Source of the DNA: Ferruginibacter sp.
GTDB lineage: Bacteria; Bacteroidota; Bacteroidia; Chitinophagales; Chitinophagaceae
Length of the DNA: 11,678 nt
Reading direction: 5' to 3'
Assembly: GCA_030831725.1 (NCBI GenBank)
Contig: JAURKN010000134.1
Coordinates: 1-11,678 of the forward strand
Positions 5,942 to 11,678 of this stretch are shown here, one piece after another (position 1 is the first letter of the stretch; each line of letters starts with the position of its first letter). The notes below the pieces were generated by a model. The model saw only the letters and a program-made list of their open reading frames with translations. It did no database searches and was not told the origin of the DNA. The translations under genes were made by a program, and so were the position numbers.

Positions 5942-8485
5942 TCAGGCTTGGGATTTCCTCTCTTTCTTCTTGGGCTCTTCCTTGATCTTGAAAATGATCT
6001 TGCCAGCCTCTTTATCGAGCTCGGCCAGCACGATGTCTCCTGCCTTGATGGTAGTGTTCAAAATTTCTTCAGCCAGAGGATCTTCCAGGTATTTTTGAAT
6101 GGCCCTGTGAAGTGGCCTTGCTCCAAACTGACTATCGTATCCTTTTTCTGCGATGAAATCTTTGGCATCTTCAGCGAGCTCGAGGGTAAATCCGAGATTG
6201 ACAAGTCTCTTCATCACGCCTTTCATGAGTATGTCGATGATCTGGAAGATATTTTCCTTGTTGAGGGAATTGAAAATGACCACGTCGTCGATACGATTCA
6301 AGAATTCCGGACTGAATGTACGTTTGAGCGCCTTTTCAATGATGGCCTTGTTGTTTTCATCCATGCTTTCCTGACGGGATTGTGTGGCAAAGCCCACGCC
6401 GTCTCCGAAATCTTTCAATTGCCTTACTCCGATATTGGATGTCATGATGATCATGGTGTTTTTAAAATCCACCTTACGACCAAGTCCGTCAGTCAATTGA
6501 CCATCATCGAGCACTTGAAGAAGAATGTTATAAATATCCGGATGGGCTTTTTCAATCTCATCCAGCAAAATGACGCTGTATGGCTTGCGTCTGACCCTTT
6601 CCGTGAGTTGACCACCCTCTTCGTAGCCAACATATCCGGGAGGAGCTCCGATGAGTCTGCTTACGGTGAATTTCTCCATGTACTCACTCATGTCGATACG
6701 GATCAACGCGTCCTCACTGTCAAACATATGTTTAGCCAGTGATCTTGCCAATTCCGTTTTTCCAACGCCGGTAGGTCCGAGAAAGATGAAAGTACCGATC
6801 GGTTTCTTGGGATCTTTCAGTCCGATTCTGTTTCGCTGAATGGCTTTAACCACCTTCACAATCGCTTCGTCCTGACCGATTACCGCACCTTTCAGGTCTT
6901 CTGACATTCTTCTGAGCTTGTCAGTTTCTGCCTGTACCATGCGCTTTACAGGAATACCTGTCATCATGGAGACTACTTCTGCGATATCTTCCTCTTCAAT
7001 AGGGAATCTTTTGTGTTTGCTTTCTTCTTCCCAATCTAGCTTAGCCCTTTCCAGTTCTTCCTGGAGTTTTTTCTCCGTATCTCTGAGGGAAGCAGCTTCT
7101 TCGAATTTCTGGCTTTTCACCACCCTGTTTTTTTCCAGCTTGATGTCTTCAATCTTACGTTCCAGTTCGAGGATATTTTCAGGGACATTGATGTTTTTAA
7201 TGTGTTTACGGGCTCCAACCTCATCCAACACATCGATGGCTTTGTCCGGCAACAATTTGTCGGTCATGTAGCGGTCGCTCATTTTCACGCAAGCTTCAAT
7301 CGCCTCCTGGCTATAAGTGACATTGTGATAATCTTCGTATTTGTTCTTGATATTGTTCAGGATTTCAATGGCCTCTTCCACGGAAGGTTGATCGATGATC
7401 ACTTTCTGGAATCGACGATCGAGCGCACCATCTTTTTCGATGTGCATTCTATACTCATCGAGCGTCGAAGCACCGATGCATTGCAGTTCGCCCCTGGCCA
7501 AGGCAGGTTTGAAAATATTTGACGCATCCAAAGAACCGCTTGCTCCTCCTGCTCCAACGATGGTATGAATTTCGTCGATGAAAAGAATGACATCACGATT
7601 TTTTTCCAATTCATTCATGATGGCCTTCATGCGCTCTTCGAATTGTCCGCGGTATTTCGTTCCGGCAACCAAAGCTGCGAGATCAAGACTCACCACACGT
7701 TTGTCGAACAAAACCCTTGATACTTTACGTTGTACGATGCGCAATGCAAGTCCTTCCACAATAGCAGTCTTACCCACGCCAGGTTCACCTATGAGGATAG
7801 GATTGTTTTTCTTTCTGCGAGAAAGAATCTGAGAAACTCTTTCTATTTCATTTTCCCTACCAACAATCGGATCAAGATTTCCGTTTTCTGCTAGACGGGT
7901 GATGTCTCTTCCAAAATTATCAAGAACCGGAGTCTTTGATTTGGATGGTGTGGCACCAGCCCCTCTTCCGGATTTTGGAGCTTGTCCGTATTGTTTTCTT
8001 TCTTCGTCAAAGTCATCATCATCATTGAACTCTGCCTGAGGCGGTTTGCTGGTGACAATACCCAAATCACTTTTGAAGGTCTCATAATCCACGTTGAATT
8101 GCAGCAAAATCTGGGTAGCCACATTCTCCTTGTTTTTCAGTATTGATAGCATGAGATGTTCTGTTTCCACCTGACTGCTTTTGAGCGATTTGGCCTCAAG
8201 CATGGTGATTCGAATCACCTTTTCTGCCTGTTTGGTTAATGGAAGAGAATTGATGTTTGCGATATTTTTTCCAGTTTTGTCTTTTACCGCACTTTCTATC
8301 TCTTTACGCAATTCATACAAATCGATATTGAGTGATTTTAGAATTTTCACAGCCGTATTCTCTCCTTCTCGGATTAAGCCCAACACGAGGTGTTCGGTTC
8401 CGATGAAATCGTTGCCAAGTCTGAGCGCTTCCTCTCTGCTGTAGGAGATGATCTCTTTGACTTGTGATGAAAAATTGTTGTCCAT
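5942..8485 (-). CDS. clpC: ClpC-type AAA+ protease ATPase subunit
   Basis: This is a Hsp100 unfoldase that feeds substrates to the ClpP peptidase in the cytosol. The 847-residue product has the double Clp N-terminal repeat (about 4-145), then an acidic, Gly/Lys-rich linker (about 148-188). AAA-1 follows, with Walker A GEPGVGKT (233-240), pore loop GTKYRG (275-280) and Walker B VILFIDE (299-305). The short middle segment with a UVR-like coiled coil (about 440-485) marks ClpC rather than ClpB, whose middle domain is far longer. AAA-2 has Walker A GPTGVGKT (570-577), pore loop GYVGYEEGG (617-625) and Walker B VILLDE (638-643). VGF at 697-699 falls where ClpP-binding loops of ClpC carry this tripeptide, so a ClpP partner is expected, although clpP is not in the window. 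The tail is very basic (KKKERKSQA). The gene diverges from the STAS gene across 217 bases and ends at its own terminator. No mcsA, mcsB or ctsR neighbours are seen, unlike in Firmicutes. Confidence 0.97.
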   Translation of the reverse strand: MDNNFSSQVKEIISYSREEALRLGNDFIGTEHLVLGLIREGENTAVKILKSLNIDLYELRKEIESAVKDKTGKNIANINSLPLTKQAEKVIRITMLEAKSLKSSQVETEHLMLSILKNKENVATQILLQFNVDYETFKSDLGIVTSKPPQAEFNDDDDFDEERKQYGQAPKSGRGAGATPSKSKTPVLDNFGRDITRLAENGNLDPIVGRENEIERVSQILSRRKKNNPILIGEPGVGKTAIVEGLALRIVQRKVSRVLFDKRVVSLDLAALVAGTKYRGQFEERMKAIMNELEKNRDVILFIDEIHTIVGAGGASGSLDASNIFKPALARGELQCIGASTLDEYRMHIEKDGALDRRFQKVIIDQPSVEEAIEILNNIKNKYEDYHNVTYSQEAIEACVKMSDRYMTDKLLPDKAIDVLDEVGARKHIKNINVPENILELERKIEDIKLEKNRVVKSQKFEEAASLRDTEKKLQEELERAKLDWEEESKHKRFPIEEEDIAEVVSMMTGIPVKRMVQAETDKLRRMSEDLKGAVIGQDEAIVKVVKAIQRNRIGLKDPKKPIGTFIFLGPTGVGKTELARSLAKHMFDSEDALIRIDMSEYMEKFTVSRLIGAPPGYVGYEEGGQLTERVRRKPYSVILLDEIEKAHPDIYNILLQVLDDGQLTDGLGRKVDFKNTMIIMTSNIGVRQLKDFGDGVGFATQSRQESMDENNKAIIEKALKRTFSPEFLNRIDDVVIFNSLNKENIFQIIDILMKGVMKRLVNLGFTLELAEDAKDFIAEKGYDSQFGARPLHRAIQKYLEDPLAEEILNTTIKAGDIVLAELDKEAGKIIFKIKEEPKKKERKSQA

Positions 8486-8537
8486 GGGTCCTAGTTTTAA
8501 TGATACAATGATAACGATAAAATGAACGGTTTTCTTT

Positions 8538-8592
8538 TAGGGCTTTAAAAATTGTTGATATGTTGAAAAGTAGGTCAAGTTTTTAAGCCTTA
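8538..8592. repeat. Long imperfect inverted repeat between clpC and the STAS gene
   Basis: GGCTTTAAAAATTG (8541-8554) and CAAGTTTTTAAGCC (8576-8589) are inverted copies matching at 12 of 14 positions, with a 21-base centre. In RNA the stem extends outward by a G-U and two A-U pairs to 8538 and 8592. It lies 53-107 bases upstream of the clpC ATG and more than 110 bases upstream of the STAS ATG, in the only sizeable non-coding stretch of the window. The rest of this 217-base gap is AT-rich with no exact TAnnTTTG box on either strand. TATCATTG (8513 to 8506, minus strand) is the nearest match for clpC, with one mismatch. Confidence 0.45.
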
Positions 8593-8702
8593 TGTCATGG
8601 GTGTTGATAAAGTTTTGTGAAATGACAATGAGAATTAATATCTTGTATCTCAGAGATTTTCACAACTTGATTATTTTTACGCCAATCAACCGCTTTCAGA
8701 TT

Positions 8703-9080
8703 ATGAATGTCAAAACCGATACCAAAGAGCGATTTACTGTACTAAAACCCATGGATTCTGACATAACTGCAGAAAAGACGTCGGAACTTCAACGCATATT
8801 GACAGAACTTCTGAAATTGGAAAACCCCAATGTGGTTGTGAATTTTGATGAAGTGGAGAATACCTGTCCGGAGTTGGTTCAGATGCTGATAGAGATGCAT
8901 GAAAAATTTTATCAGGACGACCATTCATTTGTGATTTGTGGAATACCTGATTCTTTGATGGAAAAGCTAACAGAATTGGAAATGGAAGATGTGTTGAATG
9001 TGACACCTACGGAGAGTGAGGCTTGGGATATCGTACAAATGGAGGAAATAGAACGTGAGCTTTTGAACGGAGAAGATTAA
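8703..9080 (+). CDS. STAS-domain protein, anti-sigma-factor-antagonist-like, divergent
   Basis: This is a 125-residue acidic cytosolic protein with no signal peptide or membrane segment. The pattern of a short N-terminal strand (FTVLKP), a helix (about 23-40), the strand NVVVNFDEV (43-51), a helix (56-71), the strand HSFVICG (74-80) and final helices fits a stand-alone STAS fold, as in SpoIIAA-type proteins. At the position where SpoIIAA carries the D-S-S-G loop with its phosphorylated Ser, this protein reads ENTCPELV, so the usual serine is absent; Thr54 or Cys55 are nearest. No kinase (SpoIIAB/RsbW type) or sigma factor is adjacent. The frame is open further upstream to an ATG at 8592, but those 37 residues do not look like part of the domain, so the ATG at 8703 is preferred. 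rnz follows after 17 bases and is probably cotranscribed. The STAS assignment rests on fold pattern and moderate family resemblance, and a function is not established. Confidence 0.75.
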   Translation: MNVKTDTKERFTVLKPMDSDITAEKTSELQRILTELLKLENPNVVVNFDEVENTCPELVQMLIEMHEKFYQDDHSFVICGIPDSLMEKLTELEMEDVLNVTPTESEAWDIVQMEEIERELLNGED

Positions 9081-9097
9081 TCGTCAAATCACAACCC

Positions 9098-10000
9098 TTG
9101 ATATCAGTCACCATACTTGGCAATAATTCGGCACTTCCCGCCTATGGCAGGAACCCTACATCGCAATATGTTCAAACGGACAAGGATTGCTTCTTGGTTG
9201 ATTGCGGAGAAGGTACACAGCTACAGCTCACAAAATATAAGCTCAAACGCAGCAAAATCAGCCACATTTTTATCTCTCACCTGCATGGTGATCATTATTT
9301 CGGTTTGATCGGACTTATGACCAGCATGAGTTTACTGGGCCGAACACAGGAACTGCATGTTCATGGTCCCGCGCTGCTCGAAAAAATAATCATGCTGCAG
9401 ATGGAGGCCTCCGAATCTCAATTCAGTTATCCCTTTTATTTTCATCCTTTACCTGAAGAAGGCAAAATTGCGGATACGGAATCTTGTGAGATTTACTGTT
9501 TCCCGGTACAGCACAGAATTTCCTGTCATGGTTTCATTTTCACAGAAAAGAAAAGTGCAAGAAAAATAAATCCGGAAAAAATCAAATCATACGGAATCCC
9601 TGAATCGTATTTGGAAACATTGAAAAAAGGAAAAGATTACACTCATCCGAAAGGGACAATCATAGCAAAAGAAGAGCTAACTTTTCCGGGTGATACTCCT
9701 TTGAAATATGCATTCTGCGCTGATACTTTATATCACGAAGAAATGATCGAACACATCAAGGGGGTTGATTTGTTGTATTATGAAACCACCTATCTGAAAG
9801 ATCAAAACGAAAGGGCGGAGAAACACCATCACAGTACCACAGTGCAGGCCGGACTCGTGGCAAAAAAAGCCGGAGTGAAAAAACTGATGATCGGACATTT
9901 TTCATCCAAATATGAACAACTGGACCCCTTCCTTATCGAAACACAAACTATTTTCCCAAATACGATACTGGCATTGGAAGGAACCTGCGTTAAGGTTTGA
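9098..10000 (+). CDS. rnz: Ribonuclease Z (tRNA 3'-end processing)
   Basis: This zinc-dependent metallo-beta-lactamase-fold endonuclease removes the 3' trailer of pre-tRNAs. The 300-residue product is the usual short (RNase Z-S) size. The metal ligands are complete: HLHGDH at 61-66, His139 in PVQHR, Asp209 in FCADT and His267 in IGHFSSKY. HHHSTT (243-248) is the conserved histidine motif before the last helix. The start is taken as TTG at 9098, giving MISVTILGNNSALP, which matches the family N-terminus. The next in-frame ATG falls beyond the HLHGDH motif and would destroy the enzyme. An exosite-like insertion occupies about 150-195 (Lys-rich, KINPEKIKSYGIPESY), as in bacterial RNase Z. The gene lies 17 bases behind the STAS gene, and its last 11 bases overlap the converging dapA. 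Confidence 0.95.
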   Translation: MISVTILGNNSALPAYGRNPTSQYVQTDKDCFLVDCGEGTQLQLTKYKLKRSKISHIFISHLHGDHYFGLIGLMTSMSLLGRTQELHVHGPALLEKIIMLQMEASESQFSYPFYFHPLPEEGKIADTESCEIYCFPVQHRISCHGFIFTEKKSARKINPEKIKSYGIPESYLETLKKGKDYTHPKGTIIAKEELTFPGDTPLKYAFCADTLYHEEMIEHIKGVDLLYYETTYLKDQNERAEKHHHSTTVQAGLVAKKAGVKKLMIGHFSSKYEQLDPFLIETQTIFPNTILALEGTCVKV

Positions 10001-10883
10001 GCAATGAGGCATTCGCAGTTACCCAAGACGAAATCCTTTCTTGAAGAATTGGTGAAACCGGGGTCAATGGCAGCCTAAGTTGCTCACTCATTTTTCCCAT
10101 GTTTTTCAGAAAACACTTGATACCTGCGGGATTGTTTTCTTCAAACATCATCTGATAAGCATCCATCAGTTTGTCGTTTATGATTTTGGCTTCTTTGAAT
10201 TCACCATTCAAGCAATGGTTTACGAGTTTTGAAAATGCCAAAGGATACGCATTTGCTGCAACACTGATTACACCTTTCATACCACAAGCGATTTGAGGAA
10301 TAACCAGATTATCGTCGCCACTCACCACAATGAAATTGTCAGGAACCAACCTTAGGATATCCATGCATTGCTGCATATCTCCGCTCGCCTCTTTTATGGC
10401 GATGATGTTATCGCATGATTGAGCCAGCTCCACAGTGGTGGATACAGACATGTTTCTGCCTGTCCTTCCGGGAACATTATACAAAATGATGGGACGAGGT
10501 GTATGTGTTGACAAAAGTCTGTAATGAGCCAAAAGACCTTCTTGTGAGGGCTTGTTGTAATACGGACTTGCACTTAGAATGGCTGAGGCTTTATCGAGGG
10601 GATACGAAGAAAGATCTTCCAATACGGAGCGAGTATCGTTTCCTCCTATACCCACCACCACAGGAACCCGACCTGAAGTTTTTTCGTAGGTACAAAGTAT
10701 GATGTCTTTTTTTTCAGACTTGCTTAATACCGGCGTTTCCCCGGTTGTTCCCAAAGCCACCAGATAATTGACTCCGTTTGAAATCAAATCATCAATTAAA
10801 AATTCGAGGGCTTTAAAATCAACATCACCAGACGCAGTAAATGGAGTGACCATCGCCACACCGGTACCATAAAGAAAATGCAT
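9990..10883 (-). CDS. dapA: 4-hydroxy-tetrahydrodipicolinate synthase
   Basis: The enzyme condenses pyruvate with aspartate semialdehyde, the first committed step to meso-diaminopimelate and lysine, in the cytosol. The 297-residue product is a (beta/alpha)8 barrel of normal length. It shows GTTGE at 45-49, Tyr135 in YNVPGRTG (135-142) and the Schiff-base Lys164 in AIKEASGD. Together these give the class I aldolase active site, and the Thr-Thr pair and Tyr match DapA rather than N-acetylneuraminate lyase. Arg140, in the same position as the carboxylate-binding Arg of DapA, supports aspartate semialdehyde as substrate. The ATG at 10883 follows an A-rich run on the coding strand, the usual initiation context in this phylum. 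The L,D-transpeptidase gene ends 42 bases upstream on the same strand and no terminator lies between, so the two may form an operon. The 3' end overlaps rnz by 11 bases. Confidence 0.97.
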   Translation of the reverse strand: MHFLYGTGVAMVTPFTASGDVDFKALEFLIDDLISNGVNYLVALGTTGETPVLSKSEKKDIILCTYEKTSGRVPVVVGIGGNDTRSVLEDLSSYPLDKASAILSASPYYNKPSQEGLLAHYRLLSTHTPRPIILYNVPGRTGRNMSVSTTVELAQSCDNIIAIKEASGDMQQCMDILRLVPDNFIVVSGDDNLVIPQIACGMKGVISVAANAYPLAFSKLVNHCLNGEFKEAKIINDKLMDAYQMMFEENNPAGIKCFLKNMGKMSEQLRLPLTPVSPILQERISSWVTANASLLKP

Positions 10884-10925
10884 GCTTTTTTTTCAGTGAA
10901 GGTAAAGCAAAGAAAACGAAAATTG

Positions 10926-11678
10926 TCAATTCATCGCCATGGAATTATGCTTGTCTGCATTTCGTAAAACAGGAGATTGACTGATGTATTTTTTCTCAGG
11001 CGCATATATGAAAAAACAAGAACCATCCTTGATTTCATCAATCACTTTACCGGCAATTTTCTCTGGCAAAGCCGGGCAACCCAGACTTCTACCGATATAT
11101 CCTTGGGAATTACCCAAAAACTCGGAAACATAGGCCGCACCATGCACTACGATAGCTCTTTGATAAGCCATATCGTTGATCCCCTTTTCCAATCCATCCA
11201 GGTGAAGTGAATAACCGTGTTTGCCACTGTATGTGGAACGTGTGACATAAAAACCCAAACTAGTTTTATAGCTAGATGGTTCATTCGAAAATTGTACAGC
11301 ATAATTTGTTCCTGAATTTCTGCCATGAGAAACCAATGTGTTGAAAAGCAAACGACATGATTCCATATCAATAACAAAAAAACGCTTTTCGGTGGAAGCC
11401 TTGGAGAAATCGCAAATGGTCAGAATGTTGGTATTTCTCAATAGTCCACTATTCTTCAAGGATTCAAAACCTTTTAATGCCAACAAAAAAGCGGATTCAG
11501 ACAACCCTGCCTTATGTAGATTCATATTCTGATAGATTGCAAGGCCCGATGTTGAAGCGGTGCTGGATTTTTCAATTCCAATGGAAATATTTTTGGGATC
11601 TGTTTTTACAGCAAAATCCGGATATAAAAATGAAAAGGCCGGAAGGGTCAGAATGGGAAAAAATAAGATAATTCCTCT
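10926..11678 (-). CDS. Exported murein L,D-transpeptidase, YkuD_2 type (5' end outside the window)
   Basis: The frame is open from the first in-window ATG (11525) back to the right edge. The extra 51 codons encode a hydrophobic export-signal core (GIILFFPILTLPAFSFLY, just inside the edge) and then a Ser/Thr-rich stretch, so the true start lies beyond 11678. The family forms or edits cross-links between diaminopimelate residues of peptidoglycan in the periplasm, using a catalytic cysteine. In numbering from the 11525 ATG, the nucleophile is Cys150 in GRSLGCPAL (codon 11076-11078) and the partner His128 is in VVHGAAYVSE. Other hallmarks of the Bacteroidota YkuD_2 family are ICDFSKAS, TLVSHGRNSG, SSLGFY-like TSLGFYVT, GKHGYSLHLDGLEKG and the final FIYAPEKKY. 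The protein appears intact over the part seen. dapA follows after 42 bases on the same strand and supplies the DAP pathway, an apt functional partner. Confidence 0.92.
   Translation of the reverse strand, partial: RGIILFFPILTLPAFSFLYPDFAVKTDPKNISIGIEKSSTASTSGLAIYQNMNLHKAGLSESAFLLALKGFESLKNSGLLRNTNILTICDFSKASTEKRFFVIDMESCRLLFNTLVSHGRNSGTNYAVQFSNEPSSYKTSLGFYVTRSTYSGKHGYSLHLDGLEKGINDMAYQRAIVVHGAAYVSEFLGNSQGYIGRSLGCPALPEKIAGKVIDEIKDGSCFFIYAPEKKYISQSPVLRNADKHNSMAMN

Noticed and set aside
5936..6742. A 268-codon open frame on the plus strand inside clpC
   Set aside because: It is exactly antisense to the AAA-2 domain of clpC, has no recognisable domain and is explained by codon bias of the real gene.
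8592..8702. A longer STAS protein starting at the ATG at 8592
   Set aside because: The 37 extra residues are rich in Ile, Phe and Asn, resemble translated AT-rich spacer, and lie outside the STAS fold; the ATG at 8703 starts the domain cleanly.
1..11678. A hidden mobile, defence or otherwise undescribed multi-gene system
   Set aside because: Every gene but the small STAS protein belongs to a well-known family with intact motifs. No gap exceeds 300 bases, and no integrase, transposase, spacer array or long direct repeat is visible.

Overview
The window reads as ordinary core chromosome of a member of the Bacteroidota, at moderate GC. The evidence is fourfold. The promoter-like boxes match TAnnTTTG, the -7 element of this phylum. 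There are no Shine-Dalgarno sequences, and start codons follow A-rich stretches. Several proteins are of types typical of the phylum: a long IspH, a non-luminescence LuxC-family acyl-CoA reductase, a YkuD_2-type L,D-transpeptidase and a ClpC with a UVR segment. Coding density is very high. Placement below phylum is inference; the long IspH form fits the Saprospiria/Chitinophagia/Cytophagia side better than Bacteroidales.

Layout, left to right. 2-889 (+): 3' part of an acyl-CoA reductase, cut by the left edge. 1007-2539 (+): a DegP/HtrA envelope protease behind a short leader with a candidate promoter and three copies of an 8-base word; a strong hairpin terminator follows at 2563-2594. 2592-3842 (-): a cytoplasmic GH13 alpha-amylase-family enzyme. 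3914-5146 (+): ispH (MEP isoprenoid pathway), whose 3' end overlaps the converging cmk (5127-5816, -). 5942-8485 (-): clpC, ending in a clear rho-independent terminator at 5884-5919. 8703-9080 (+): a small STAS-domain protein lying 17 bases ahead of rnz (ribonuclease Z, 9098-10000, +), whose end overlaps the converging dapA (9990-10883, -). 10926-11678 (-): an exported L,D-transpeptidase just upstream of dapA on the same strand, with its first residues beyond the right edge.

How the genes relate. HtrA and ClpC are the protein quality-control pair (periplasm and cytoplasm). The L,D-transpeptidase and DapA both concern diaminopimelate in peptidoglycan: DapA starts its synthesis, and the transpeptidase acts on DAP-containing stem peptides. 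STAS-rnz is probably one transcription unit. The other genes are housekeeping enzymes without an obvious common pathway. No gap between genes exceeds 300 bases. I found no RNA genes, CRISPR arrays, insertion sequences, phage genes or defence genes, and no convincing undescribed multi-gene system. The observations most worth checking are the repeat-bearing htrA leader, the STAS protein that lacks the usual phosphorylatable serine, the long inverted repeat between clpC and the STAS gene, and the two tail-to-tail gene overlaps.
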